This document shows positions 17,484 to 25,927 of a DNA stretch of 64,000 nt, one piece after another. The stretch is from an uncultured Clostridia bacterium (GTDB lineage Bacteria > Bacillota > Clostridia > Christensenellales > Borkfalkiaceae): assembly GCA_947625605.1 (NCBI GenBank), contig CANQOY010000004.1, forward strand, positions 26,255 through 90,254. The letters run 5' to 3'. Within the stretch, counting starts at the first letter, position 1. Every line of letters starts with the position of its first letter. The notes beneath the pieces are model-generated. The model was not told the DNA's origin. It made no database searches and saw nothing but the letters and a program-made list of their open reading frames with translations. The position numbers and the translations under genes were made by a program.

Positions 17484-18428
17484 TCAGAAAAATGTCGCAA
17501 CCTGCTGTTCGGGCGGAAGCGCACGCGCCAGAGCCGAGGCTTTGAGCACGGGCCCCTCCTGCCCGTATACGGGATGATATTCGAGCTCGATGCGCGCGGT
17601 GACCGTCACCCAATCGCCCGTTTTGAGAGAGAGGCCCGACCCATGGACGCAGACGAGCCCGCTGTATTGAATATCCGCCTCGCAGCAAGTCATGATGTGC
17701 CGGCCGACCACGATCGTATCCTTCCTCATGCGCCCGTCGGTCGCGACGATGCCCTTGAAGCGCACCGTCTTGCCCGCGTACTTCGGCGTCTCCTCCACGA
17801 GATCGCGGTAGAAGAAGGCATAGTCGCCGTCCTTGATCTCCACGACGTCGGCATTGAGATCGAAGGGAAGCGGATCGACGATGTCATCGTACTCCGCCTT
17901 CCCGCCAAGATACTCATAGACGATGCCGGGACGGCGCGACACGGCGCGGACGATTTTATGGAATTCCTCCTTGGAATCCTGCGGGCGGAAGCGGTTGAAT
18001 ACCACCATGTCCGCATACTGCACCTTGTCGAAGACGAGCTGGCGCATATTCTGATTGTAGGAGAGAAAGGACGTAGCGTCGAAGAAAGTCATCACCTGCG
18101 CGATCAGCCATCCGTCCGGCATGGCCTCGAAGAATTTATCGAGGGTGAGCATGCCGTTGTACTCCACGACGACGCGCTGCGGTTTGTGCTTTTTGACGAG
18201 CGCGAGAAGTTTTGCCTGCGTGAGCTCTTCCTGCGAAAGCGTCTCGATCGCATACCGCCTCACCGCAAAGCGTGCGGGCGCATACTCCTCTTCACCCTCC
18301 TCGCAGACGAGCAGAAGGGTGCGCTGCCCCTCTTCGTCGAAGCGCTCGTCCTCAAACGTCTCTTGTATGAACTTCGTCTTTCCCGCGTCGAGGAAGCCGA
18401 GAAAGAGATAGACGGGAATTTCTTTCAT
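17484..18428 (-). CDS. CobW-like GTPase fused to a YcgQ-type (TIGR03943) C-terminal domain
   Basis: The protein has 314 residues. The N-terminal half has a CobW-type G domain (YLFLGFLDAGKTKFI P-loop, residues 6-20; VVVEYNG near 85-91; VVFNRF near 143-148) but lacks the CxCC metal motif of its neighbour. From about residue 200 the sequence (GKTVRFKGIV, VGRHIMTCCEADIQYSGLVC, DWVTVTARIE) resembles the C-terminal OB-like domain of YcgQ/TIGR03943 proteins, which usually occur with a permease and a CobW GTPase. It lies 3 bp downstream of the histidine-rich CobW gene and is surely cotranscribed. Metal trafficking is the likely theme. The fusion is unusual. No YcgR-like permease is nearby. Confidence 0.72.
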   Translation of the reverse strand: MKEIPVYLFLGFLDAGKTKFIQETFEDERFDEEGQRTLLLVCEEGEEEYAPARFAVRRYAIETLSQEELTQAKLLALVKKHKPQRVVVEYNGMLTLDKFFEAMPDGWLIAQVMTFFDATSFLSYNQNMRQLVFDKVQYADMVVFNRFRPQDSKEEFHKIVRAVSRRPGIVYEYLGGKAEYDDIVDPLPFDLNADVVEIKDGDYAFFYRDLVEETPKYAGKTVRFKGIVATDGRMRKDTIVVGRHIMTCCEADIQYSGLVCVHGSGLSLKTGDWVTVTARIELEYHPVYGQEGPVLKASALARALPPEQQVATFF

Positions 18429-18431
18429 TCT

Positions 18432-19550
18432 TTACCCCAAAAACAGCGCTCTCAGTTTCTCTTCGTCGGGCTTGCAGCCGATGACGCACAGCCGCCCCGT
18501 GACCGCGGCGGGACCGGTGCGCACGTCCGCTTCTCCGGGCACATAGTCGAAGTGCAGCCAACTCTCGCCGCCGTCCACGATCCCCTTTGCGCGCAAAATC
18601 TGGCCGTATGCGCCGCTGTCCAGCGCCGCAAGCGCCGCGGAGAGCTCTTCGCGCGTAAAAACCTTTGCGGTCTCCGTGCCCCAACTTGAAAACACCTCGT
18701 CCGCATGGTGATGATGGTGATGATGGTGCTCACCGTGCTCATCGTCATCATGGTGGTGATGGCACTCACAATCGGGGTCGTCGCATTCGTCGTCATCATC
18801 GTCGTCGTGATGATGGTGATGGTGATGGTGATGGTGCTCGTCGTGCTCGTCATCATCATGGTGGTGATGGCACTCGCAATCGGGATCGTCGCACTCGTCG
18901 TCATCGTCATCGTCGTCGTGATGATGGACGTGCTCGGCGAGGCGGGAGAGCTCCGCTTCGAGGCTGTCCGTCTGCTGCATGGCGGAGAGAATATCCGCGC
19001 CGGAGAGCTTGTCCCAATCCGTCGTGACGATGGTCGCATGGGTGTGCTCTTTCAGCAGAGAGACGGCCTCCTCCGTCTTTTTCGGGTCGGAGGTATGCGA
19101 AAGGACGATGCAGCTCGCGTTCTCCACCTGATCGAGGAAGAATTCGCCGAAGTTTTTCAGGTATACCTTACACTTCTTCGCGTCCACCACCGTGCAGAAG
19201 GCGTTGAGACGGCTTCCCTCAACGTCCGCGCGCTGAACGGCCCGAATGACGTCGGAGAGCTTGCCGACGCCGGAGGGCTCGATGACGATGCGCTCGGGAG
19301 CGAACTTTTCCGCGACCTCTCTGAGCGCCTTGGAGAAATCTCCGACGAGCGAACAGCAGATACAGCCCGAGTTCATCTCCGTGATCTCGACGCCCGCATC
19401 TTGCAGAAAACCGCCGTCCACGCCGATCTCGCCGAACTCATTCTCGATGAGCACGACCTTTTCCCCCGCATAGGCCTCGCGGATCAACTTCTTGATGAGC
19501 GTCGTCTTGCCGGCCCCCAAAAATCCGGAAAAAATATCAATTTTGATCAT
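18432..19550 (-). CDS. CobW/ZNG1-type metallochaperone GTPase with a His/Asp-rich insert
   Basis: This 372-residue protein is a COG0523 GTPase. It has a FSGFLGAGKTTLI P-loop (residues 7-19), ENEFGE (36-41), the metal-binding CICC (63-66) and a C-terminal CobW_C domain (about 285-372). Residues 207-282 are a low-complexity insert with 32 His, many Asp and six Cys, arranged as two copies of a unit of about 35 residues (ECDDPDCECHHHHDDDEH core). Such inserts in this family bind zinc, cobalt or nickel, so it probably delivers or stores a metal. The start has a GGGAGG site. It is followed at once by the second CobW-like gene. Neither a Zur box nor a metal enzyme target is evident nearby. Confidence 0.85.
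   Translation of the reverse strand: MIKIDIFSGFLGAGKTTLIKKLIREAYAGEKVVLIENEFGEIGVDGGFLQDAGVEITEMNSGCICCSLVGDFSKALREVAEKFAPERIVIEPSGVGKLSDVIRAVQRADVEGSRLNAFCTVVDAKKCKVYLKNFGEFFLDQVENASCIVLSHTSDPKKTEEAVSLLKEHTHATIVTTDWDKLSGADILSAMQQTDSLEAELSRLAEHVHHHDDDDDDDECDDPDCECHHHHDDDEHDEHHHHHHHHHHDDDDDDECDDPDCECHHHHDDDEHGEHHHHHHHHADEVFSSWGTETAKVFTREELSAALAALDSGAYGQILRAKGIVDGGESWLHFDYVPGEADVRTGPAAVTGRLCVIGCKPDEEKLRALFLG
18705..18932. repeat. Tandem repeat encoding the His/Asp-rich metal-binding insert
   Basis: A simple-sequence region of ATG/GTG/TCG/CGT triplets encodes residues 207-282 of the CobW GTPase. Two units of about 105 bp are nearly identical, so it is prone to expansion or contraction. Confidence 0.85.
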
Positions 19551-19596
19551 AATTTGCCTCCCTGCTCAATTGCGTTTGCCTTCCGCGCCGACGGAC

Positions 19597-20826
19597 TTAA
19601 AACGCCCAATTCCCGTCCTTAAAGATCTGCACTCTCTCCCCGCTTGCGGTGACGCCGACGATTTCGAGATCCTTGGTCCCGATCATGAAATCGACGTGGA
19701 TGAGGCTGTCGTTGATCCCCTTTGCGTGGATCTCCTCGTTGGACATCGTCTCATAGCCCCTGATACATTCGTTGAACCCGCGCCCGAGTGCGAGATGGCA
19801 GCTCGCGTTCTCGTCGAACAGGGTATTATAGAAGAGGATCCCCGCGTTGTTGATGGGAGAATCGTAGGCGATGAGCGCGCATTCGCCGAGCATGGCCGCG
19901 CCCTCGTCCATGGAGATCATCTTTTCGAGCAAGTGCTGGTTCTTCTTCGCCTTGACCTCGACGACCTTTCCGCCCGCAAAGCGCACGGAGAAGTCCTCGA
20001 TGAGCTCGCCCTGATAGGAGAGCGGCTTGGAGGAGTAGACGATCCCCTCGGCGACTCCCGCCTTGGGGGAGATGAAGATCTCCTCGGAGGGAATGTTGGG
20101 ATTGAAGGAATGGCCCTTTACGGTCTCCTCTGCGCCGCCGCAGAACAGACTGTTTTCGATGAGCCCGACTTTGAGATCCGTCCCGTTGGACGCCTTGTAT
20201 TCGAGCGATGTAAGTTTGAGCCGGTTGAGATGGTCGCAGCGGGCGGCGAGCTCGTCGTTATGGAACATCCACTCGCGCACGGGATCGGGCCCGTCCGCAC
20301 GGGCGGCCTTCAATATGGCGTCCCACAGCGCGTCCACCCCCGTGTTGCCGAGATTCTTATCCGGGAACACCTTCTTGGCCCATGCCTTGCCGGGAACGGC
20401 CGCGATGCACCACTGATACCTGTTCTCCATCTCGTCGCGGTAGGGCTTGATGACCTTTGTCCTGCTCGAACGCACGGCGGTAAACTTCTCCTGGTCGATC
20501 CCCGCAAGCCCGTCGGGATCGGCGGATTCGAGGTAGAGCATGGCGGGAAGCTCCTTGACGCGGTGTGCGAGCTTTTCGAGCTCCCACTTTTCGAACTTTT
20601 CGAGGATCTCTTCCTTTTGATATTTATAGTGCAGGGCCGTCAGGTTCTGGTGGGTCCACTCCACGGTCACCTTTCCCGCGCCCGCACGGTAGAGCTCCTC
20701 CACGACCATCTCGACGAACTCGGGCTGGTCGAGTTCGGCCTGCACGATGACCCACTGTCCGCGCCTTACGTTGACGCCCGTCTTGGCAAGCAGTTTCGCA
20801 TATCTCCTGAGTTGCAACTTGTTCAT
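19597..20826 (-). CDS. Aminopeptidase, M29 (AmpS/PepS) family
   Basis: This 409-residue cytoplasmic metallo-aminopeptidase matches family M29 along its full length. The N-terminal half has the family pattern (LRRYAKLLAKTGVN...GQ.V.V). The C-terminal half carries the metal ligands: IPSEEIFISP near residues 245-254, ASCHLALGRGFN near 340 and HVDFMIG near 378. It removes N-terminal amino acids from peptides. The ATG follows TAGGGAGG. A copy of the short palindromic repeat (20861-20893) separates it from nrdG upstream. The CobW gene starts 46 bp downstream with no clear promoter, so the three genes may be cotranscribed. Confidence 0.9.
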   Translation of the reverse strand: MNKLQLRRYAKLLAKTGVNVRRGQWVIVQAELDQPEFVEMVVEELYRAGAGKVTVEWTHQNLTALHYKYQKEEILEKFEKWELEKLAHRVKELPAMLYLESADPDGLAGIDQEKFTAVRSSRTKVIKPYRDEMENRYQWCIAAVPGKAWAKKVFPDKNLGNTGVDALWDAILKAARADGPDPVREWMFHNDELAARCDHLNRLKLTSLEYKASNGTDLKVGLIENSLFCGGAEETVKGHSFNPNIPSEEIFISPKAGVAEGIVYSSKPLSYQGELIEDFSVRFAGGKVVEVKAKKNQHLLEKMISMDEGAAMLGECALIAYDSPINNAGILFYNTLFDENASCHLALGRGFNECIRGYETMSNEEIHAKGINDSLIHVDFMIGTKDLEIVGVTASGERVQIFKDGNWAF

Positions 20827-20860
20827 TAGAATCCTCCCTATGATGATCTTTTTTATGTTT

Positions 20861-20893
20861 GCAAGGTACTATGTCAGATATAGTACTATGCTA
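20861..20893 (+). repeat. Palindromic intergenic repeat, copy 1
   Basis: GCAAGGTACTATGTCAGATA continuing TAGTACTATGCTA, with inverted arms GTACTA/TAGTAC. It overlaps the nrdG 3' end and encodes its last codons and stop. It is nearly identical to copy 2 at 54622-54654. Confidence 0.8.
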
Positions 20894-21390
20894 TTTGTCT
20901 CTAAACTGCGCTTGACGTCGATGACGCGCTGGTTGGAGGAACCGCGGAATTTGAGACGGATGTCCTTCAATTCCTCCACGAACGGCCCGTCCACAAGCAC
21001 GTCGAGCAGGGAGATGAGCTCCCCCGTCACCTCCGTGTTTGCTTGCGGCTCGTTCATGGCGCCACTCCCGTAAGTATATCCCGTATAGCACCAGATATTC
21101 TTTGCGGGGAAGCGCGCGCGCACCTCTCTGAGAAAGGGCACAAGCCCGCGCTGGTTTGCGGGCTCGAAGGGCTCCCCTCCCAATACGGAGAGCCCGGCGA
21201 TATAGGAGGGCGCGAGAGCGGAGAAGATCTCCTCTTTGAGCGTCTCCGTGAGCGGCCTGCCGTAGGAAAAATCCCACGCCACGGCGTTAAAACAGTTTTT
21301 GCACCGCCTCGTACAACCCGAAACGAAGAGGGAAACGCGTACTCCCTCTCCGTTGGCGATATCCGTCTTTTTGATTTCGGCGACGTTCAT
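20869..21390 (-). CDS. nrdG: Anaerobic ribonucleotide reductase activating protein
   Basis: This 173-residue radical SAM enzyme generates the glycyl radical on NrdD. The cluster motif is GCTRRCKNCFN (residues 30-40; CxxxCxxC). LGGEPFEP (near 74) and CYTGYTYG are the usual SAM-contact segments. It lies 13 bp downstream of nrdD and is expressed with it. The last residues (SIVLYLT) and the stop codon are contributed by palindromic repeat copy 1, so the repeat has probably rewritten or truncated the C-terminus. Confidence 0.93.
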   Translation of the reverse strand: MNVAEIKKTDIANGEGVRVSLFVSGCTRRCKNCFNAVAWDFSYGRPLTETLKEEIFSALAPSYIAGLSVLGGEPFEPANQRGLVPFLREVRARFPAKNIWCYTGYTYGSGAMNEPQANTEVTGELISLLDVLVDGPFVEELKDIRLKFRGSSNQRVIDVKRSLETNSIVLYLT

Positions 21391-21403
21391 GTTCCCCTGC
21401 TCT

Positions 21404-23572
21404 TTACAGGTGCAGGACCCGATCCTTGATCTCCTGCGTTCTGCCCTGATTCCAATATTGGGTGCCGATATACCCGCAGGTGCGGCGCGCGACGTTCATC
21501 TTGCTCTGGTCGCGGTTGTGGCAGTGCGGGCATTCCCAGAGAAGTTTCCCGTCCTCTTCCACGATGGCGATCTCCCCGTCGTACCCGCAGACCTGACAGT
21601 AATCGCTCTTGGTGTTGAGCTCCGCATACATGATATTGTCGTAGATATATTGCATGAGGGCGAGGACTGCGGGGATATTGTCCTGCATGTTGGGCACCTC
21701 GACATAAGAGATCGCGCCGCCCGGCGAGAGCTGCTGGAACTCGCTCTCGAATTTGAGCTTGGTGAATGCGTCGATCTGCTCCGTGACGTGGACGTGATAG
21801 CTGTTGGTGATGTAGTTCTTGTCCGTCACGCCGGGGATGACGCCGAAGCGCTGTTGCAGACACTTGGCAAACTTGTAGGTCGTGCTTTCCAGCGGCGTGC
21901 CGTAGAGCGAGAAGTCGATATTGTGCTTCGCCTTCCACGCCTTGCACGCGTCGTTCATGTGCTGCATGACGGCGAGCGCGAACGGCTTCGCCTCCTCGTC
22001 GGTGTGCGACTTGCCCGTCATGTACTTCACGCACTCATACAGCCCCGCAAACCCGAGCGAGATCGTGGAATAGCCGCCGTAGAGCAGCTTGTCGATGGGC
22101 TCCCCCTTTTTGAGGCGCGCCAGCGCGCCGTACTGCCAGAGGATGGGCGCGGCGTCCGAGAGTGTCCCTTTGAGGCGGTTGTGCCGGTACATGAGGGCGC
22201 GGTAGCACAGGTCGAGCCGCTCGTCGAAGATGCGCCAGAACTCCTCCATGTCACGGCGGGAAGAAAGCGCAACATCGACCAGATTGATCGTGACGACGCC
22301 CTGGTTGAACCTGCCGTAGTACTTCGGGTTGCCGTTTTCATCCACATAGGGCGTCAAAAAGCTGCGGCAGCCCATGCAGGTATAGCAGTGCCCGTTGCCG
22401 TTCTTGTCGATCTTGTATTCGAGCATCTTCTTTTCGGAAATATAGTCGGGCACCATGCGCTTTGCCGTGCACCGCGCTGCAAGCTCGGTAAGATAATAAT
22501 AGCGGCTCCCGGGACGGACATTGTCCTCTTCGAGCACATAGATGAGCTTGGGGAAGGCCGGGGTGACCCATACGCCCGCCTCGTTCTTGACGCCCTGAAT
22601 GCGCTGGTTGAGCGTCTCCTCGATGATCATGGCGAGGTCGGCGCGCTCGCGCTCGTTCCGCGCCTCTCCGAGATACATGAATACGGTGACGAAGGGAGCC
22701 TGTCCGTTCGTGGTCAAAAGAGTGACGACCTGATATTGGATGGTCTGGATGCCCTTCTTGATCTCTTCGCGGAGACGCTTCTCGGCGATGCGGTTGACCG
22801 TCTCCTCCATCACGGCGACGTCGGCCAGCTCCTCGGAGACCTCGCGGCGGATCCTCTGCCTGCTGATGTCCACAAAGGGCGCAAGGTGCGTGAGCGAGAT
22901 GCTCTGCCCGCCGTATTGGTTGGAGGCGACCTGCGCGATGATCTGCGTGGCGATGTTGCACGCCGTCGAGAAAGAATGCGGCTTTTCGATGAACGTGCCC
23001 GAGATGACGGTGCCGTTTTGCAGCATGTCTTCGAGGTTCACGAGGTCGCAGTTGTGCATATGCTGGGCAAAGTAATCCGCATCATGGAAGTGGATGAGCC
23101 CCAAGTCGTGCGCCTCGACGATGTCGGGCGGCAGAAGGATGCGGCGCGTGAGATCTTTGGAGACCTCGCCCGCCATGTAGTCGCGCTGGACGGAATTGAC
23201 CGTGGGATTCTTGTTGGAATTCTCCTGCTTGACTTCCTCGTTGTTGCATTCGATGAGCGTGAGGATGCGCTCATCCGTCGTGTTCGACTTGCGCGCGAGC
23301 GCGCGGGAATACCGATAGGTGATATACTTGCGCGCGACGGCAAACGCCTTCTGGTCCATGATCTGGTTCTCGACGAAATCCTGGATCTCTTCCACATTGA
23401 CGGCGCGGTTCAGATCCCCCGCCAGCTCGGTCACCCTTTGGGCAATGAGTTCGATCTGTTCTTCGGAGAGCCGGTTTGCCTCGCTCACTTCACGGTTTGC
23501 CTTGCGGACTGCATTTAAGATCTTCGATAGGTCGAAGGGAACCTCCGTACCGTTTCTCTTGATGATTTTCAT
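21404..23572 (-). CDS. nrdD: Anaerobic (class III) ribonucleoside-triphosphate reductase
   Basis: This 722-residue enzyme makes dNTPs from NTPs without oxygen, using formate and a glycyl radical. The start at 23572 (MKIIKRNGTEV) follows AAAGGAG; upstream in-frame codons are leader sequence. Residues 1-90 form an ATP-cone. The C-terminus has the zinc site CQVCGYDG...CPHC and the glycyl radical loop RRTCGYIG near residue 695. It is the first gene of the nrdDG operon, which has a perfect promoter (23640-23668) and two upstream NrdR boxes. The enzyme indicates an anaerobic life style. Confidence 0.96.
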   Translation of the reverse strand: MKIIKRNGTEVPFDLSKILNAVRKANREVSEANRLSEEQIELIAQRVTELAGDLNRAVNVEEIQDFVENQIMDQKAFAVARKYITYRYSRALARKSNTTDERILTLIECNNEEVKQENSNKNPTVNSVQRDYMAGEVSKDLTRRILLPPDIVEAHDLGLIHFHDADYFAQHMHNCDLVNLEDMLQNGTVISGTFIEKPHSFSTACNIATQIIAQVASNQYGGQSISLTHLAPFVDISRQRIRREVSEELADVAVMEETVNRIAEKRLREEIKKGIQTIQYQVVTLLTTNGQAPFVTVFMYLGEARNERERADLAMIIEETLNQRIQGVKNEAGVWVTPAFPKLIYVLEEDNVRPGSRYYYLTELAARCTAKRMVPDYISEKKMLEYKIDKNGNGHCYTCMGCRSFLTPYVDENGNPKYYGRFNQGVVTINLVDVALSSRRDMEEFWRIFDERLDLCYRALMYRHNRLKGTLSDAAPILWQYGALARLKKGEPIDKLLYGGYSTISLGFAGLYECVKYMTGKSHTDEEAKPFALAVMQHMNDACKAWKAKHNIDFSLYGTPLESTTYKFAKCLQQRFGVIPGVTDKNYITNSYHVHVTEQIDAFTKLKFESEFQQLSPGGAISYVEVPNMQDNIPAVLALMQYIYDNIMYAELNTKSDYCQVCGYDGEIAIVEEDGKLLWECPHCHNRDQSKMNVARRTCGYIGTQYWNQGRTQEIKDRVLHL

Positions 23573-23639
23573 AACCCCCACTCCTTTGTGCAATGCTGCG
23601 TCGGAAAAAAGCGTCCCCCGAAAAAAAGGGAACGCTCCT

Positions 23640-23668
23640 ATTATACAATGGGGGATCGGAATTGTCAA
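23640..23668 (-). promoter_or_regulatory. Consensus sigma-A promoter of nrdDG
   Basis: Minus-strand TTGACA (23663-23668), 17-bp spacer, TATAAT (23640-23645), 68 bp upstream of the nrdD start. Confidence 0.9.
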
Positions 23669-23674
23669 GTATTT

Positions 23675-23690
23675 CCACAAGATTTAGTCA
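23675..23690 (-). promoter_or_regulatory. NrdR box, proximal
   Basis: On the plus strand CCACAAGATTTAGTCA, closely matching the reverse of the distal box. It lies just upstream of the -35 element. Its start is 32 bp from the distal box, the three-turn spacing typical of NrdR box pairs. Confidence 0.8.
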
Positions 23691-23706
23691 AATATTTTTC
23701 TCGAAA

Positions 23707-23722
23707 CCACTATATCTTGTGG
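23707..23722 (-). promoter_or_regulatory. NrdR box, distal
   Basis: CCACTATATCTTGTGG is an inverted repeat close to the known NrdR consensus (ACACWATATAT-type). With the proximal box it should bind the ATP-cone repressor NrdR and control nrdDG. Confidence 0.82.
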
Positions 23723-23798
23723 TATGAACGAAAAATGGCGATTTCTGCGCGTGAAACGCAGGGCGCAGGAAGTTACACATGGAAGGCGGCGGTAGCGC

Positions 23799-24725
23799 TC
23801 ACCCGATCTCCGTCACCGTGAGACCCGAGAGGATCTCCTCGTACTTTTTCCGGGTGAAGGAGAGGGTGCCGAAACTTGTGACGGTGGCCGTCCCTGCGGC
23901 GACGCCTGCACGCAGAATGTCGGGCAGATCGGCGCCCTGCTGCATCATAACGGCGGCTGCGGCGACCATTCCGTCGCCCGCGCCCACCGTGGAGTTGACC
24001 GCCACGTTGATGCTCATACAGGAATATGTACGTCTGCCATCCGTGATGATCGCACCGTCCTTCCCCTGCGAGAGGAGGACGACCTTTGCGCCGCGGTCGA
24101 GGAGTTCATAGCAGGCGGAGAGCAGCTCTTCGCGGGTGTTGAGCTCCCTGCCGAGGGACTGTTCGAGCTCCTGCCGATTGGGCTTGACGAGGTCTACGCC
24201 GGCTTCGAGCGCCGCAAACAGGCGCGCGCCCTCCGTATCCGCGATGCGCAGCGACTTCCCGTCTACCGCCTGAAAGATCTCGCGGTAATAGGCGGGGCCG
24301 ACGCCGCGCGGCAATCCGCCCGAGATGACGGTGACCGCGGCCTCGCGGGAGAGCTGCCGCACCGATTGTTTGAGCTGTTCGAGCTGTTCCGCCTTCACGG
24401 CTCCGCCGACGTCGTTGATCTCGGTCAGCATCGAGCGTTGGTCGATGCACTTGTAGTTCTCGCGCACCCTGCCCGCGTTCCAGACGAAGGAGTACGGGAC
24501 CCCCTCTTTATCCAGCTCGCGTTCGAACATCGCGCCGTTCTCGCTGTACATGAATCCGGTCGCCCGCGCGTCCGCCCCCAGCCGCTTCACGCCGATCGCG
24601 ACATTGATCGCCTTGCCCGTGAAGGAGAGCGTCTTGCTCTTGACAACGTTGACTCTGCCGATATTCAGGGAATCGAGCTCGATGGTGACATCGACGCTCG
24701 GGCTCATACATACGGTTAATATCAT
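23799..24725 (-). CDS. PfkB-family 1-phosphofructokinase
   Basis: This 308-residue carbohydrate kinase of the ribokinase/PfkB fold resembles FruK and LacC. Motifs: FTGKAINVA (35-43, standing in for GGKGxN), SGGLPRG near 136, VKPNRQE near 177 and the catalytic anion-hole motif TVGAGDGMVA near 246. It probably phosphorylates fructose-1-phosphate or tagatose-6-phosphate. No PTS gene is nearby, so the substrate stays open. It lies downstream of pfkA but has its own promoter (24797-24825). Confidence 0.82.
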   Translation of the reverse strand: MILTVCMSPSVDVTIELDSLNIGRVNVVKSKTLSFTGKAINVAIGVKRLGADARATGFMYSENGAMFERELDKEGVPYSFVWNAGRVRENYKCIDQRSMLTEINDVGGAVKAEQLEQLKQSVRQLSREAAVTVISGGLPRGVGPAYYREIFQAVDGKSLRIADTEGARLFAALEAGVDLVKPNRQELEQSLGRELNTREELLSACYELLDRGAKVVLLSQGKDGAIITDGRRTYSCMSINVAVNSTVGAGDGMVAAAAVMMQQGADLPDILRAGVAAGTATVTSFGTLSFTRKKYEEILSGLTVTEIG

Positions 24726-24796
24726 CCGTTCCCCTTTCAGCGCCGCAATTTGCTGCGGCGAAAGCGGCGGCAGGATCCCGCCGACTTCCGTTTCCT

Positions 24797-24825
24797 ATTA
24801 TACTCTCTTTCGCGGGGAATTTCAA
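24797..24825 (-). promoter_or_regulatory. Sigma-A promoter of the pfkB-family gene
   Basis: Minus-strand TTGAAA (24820-24825), 17-bp spacer, TATAAT (24797-24802). A GC-rich leader of about 65 nt with short inverted repeats follows before the GGGG ribosome binding site. Confidence 0.75.
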
Positions 24826-24871
24826 GGCCTTTTGGGAAAAAAACCGATACAGCCGCAAAAGTCGCGGAAGA

Positions 24872-25834
24872 TCACATCGAGATCATCCGAAGCGTTTCGT
24901 AGAGCTCGTAGTTGAACTTCTTCTCCATCGAGAGCGCCTCGATGATGTCCATATCGATGATCTCGTTCTTATGGATCCCGACGACGCGGTTGCCGATGCC
25001 GTCTTTGAGGAGGCGGACCGCCTTGTTCCCGAACTGCGCCGCGAGCATTCTGTCTGCCATCGAGGGCGAGCCGCCGCGCTGGATGTGCCCGATATTGGTG
25101 GAGCGGACGGAATACTCGGTGACCGCCTGCAAGCGGCGCGCGAACTCTTCCGCGCTCATCACGCCCTCCGCAACGACGATGATATTGGAGTGCTTGCCGT
25201 TCTCGCGGGAGCGTTTGATGCGCATGACGACGTCGTCCATATCGTACGGGACTTCGGGCACGATGATGATCTCCGCGCCCGAGGTGATGCCCGCGTACAG
25301 GGCAATGTCGCCGCAGCGGCGGCCCATGACCTCCACGACGGAGATGCGCTCGTGCGATTCCATCGTATCGCGCAGTTTATTGATGGCGTCGATGCAGGTG
25401 TTGACCGCCGTATCGAAGCCGAGGGTGTAATCGGTATACGCTAAATCGTTGTCGATGGTGCCGGGGATGCCGATGGTGGGGATCCCGTATTGCTCGCTGA
25501 GGATCTTTGCCCCGTGGAAGGAGCCGTCCCCGCCGATCACGACGAGCCCCTCGATGCCCCGCCTGTGCAGCGTCTCCGCGGCCTTGCGCTGCCCCTCTTC
25601 GGTGAACATCTCCATGCAGCGCGCCGTTCTGAGCATGGTGCCGCCGCGGTGTACGATGTTGGAGACGGAGCGCATGTCCATCTCGTCCATGTTGTCCTCG
25701 ATGAGGCCCGCATAGCCGCGGCGGATGCCGTACACCTCCATTCCGTAATAGAGCGCCGTCCGCACGACGGCGCGGATGGCCGCATTCATTCCCGATGCGT
25801 CGCCGCCGCTTGTCAGTAATCCGATCCTCTTCAT
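24872..25834 (-). CDS. pfkA: ATP-dependent 6-phosphofructokinase
   Basis: This 320-residue glycolytic enzyme converts fructose-6-phosphate to fructose-1,6-bisphosphate. It has the ATP loop TSGGDASGMNAAIR near residue 7, GGDGS near 101, the catalytic GIPGTIDNDL near 123 and MGRRCGDIA near 168. The start at 25834 follows CGGAGGAAAG. A TATAAT at 25867-25872 indicates its own promoter between dnaE and pfkA. The length is the usual 320 residues of bacterial allosteric PFKs. Confidence 0.95.
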   Translation of the reverse strand: MKRIGLLTSGGDASGMNAAIRAVVRTALYYGMEVYGIRRGYAGLIEDNMDEMDMRSVSNIVHRGGTMLRTARCMEMFTEEGQRKAAETLHRRGIEGLVVIGGDGSFHGAKILSEQYGIPTIGIPGTIDNDLAYTDYTLGFDTAVNTCIDAINKLRDTMESHERISVVEVMGRRCGDIALYAGITSGAEIIIVPEVPYDMDDVVMRIKRSRENGKHSNIIVVAEGVMSAEEFARRLQAVTEYSVRSTNIGHIQRGGSPSMADRMLAAQFGNKAVRLLKDGIGNRVVGIHKNEIIDMDIIEALSMEKKFNYELYETLRMISM

Positions 25835-25866
25835 ATCTTTCCTCCGTGGTTTTTTCACGAATGTCT

Positions 25867-25872
25867 ATTATA
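25867..25872 (-). promoter_or_regulatory. Probable -10 element of pfkA
   Basis: Minus-strand TATAAT 33 nt upstream of the pfkA start. The -35 region is a T-rich stretch without a clear TTGACA. Confidence 0.4.
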
Positions 25873-25902
25873 GCAGATTGTTCAAAAAAAGAAAAGAAAA
25901 AT

Positions 25903-25927
25903 TTCGGGATTCCCCGCGAATTTTTTT
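25903..25927 (-). terminator. Probable terminator after dnaE
   Basis: Just past the dnaE stop the minus strand forms a short imperfect stem (TTCGCGGGG / CCCGAA) followed by a T-rich tract. Confidence 0.45.

Noticed and set aside
18705..18932. Possible CRISPR-like or minisatellite array
   Set aside because: The units lie wholly in frame within a gene and encode a metal-binding insert; there are no unique spacers.
18665..19622. Plus-strand frames over the His-rich region (Val/Met-rich, resembling membrane helices)
   Set aside because: They arise from reading the CAT/GAT triplet repeats backwards; the minus frame is a full CobW GTPase.
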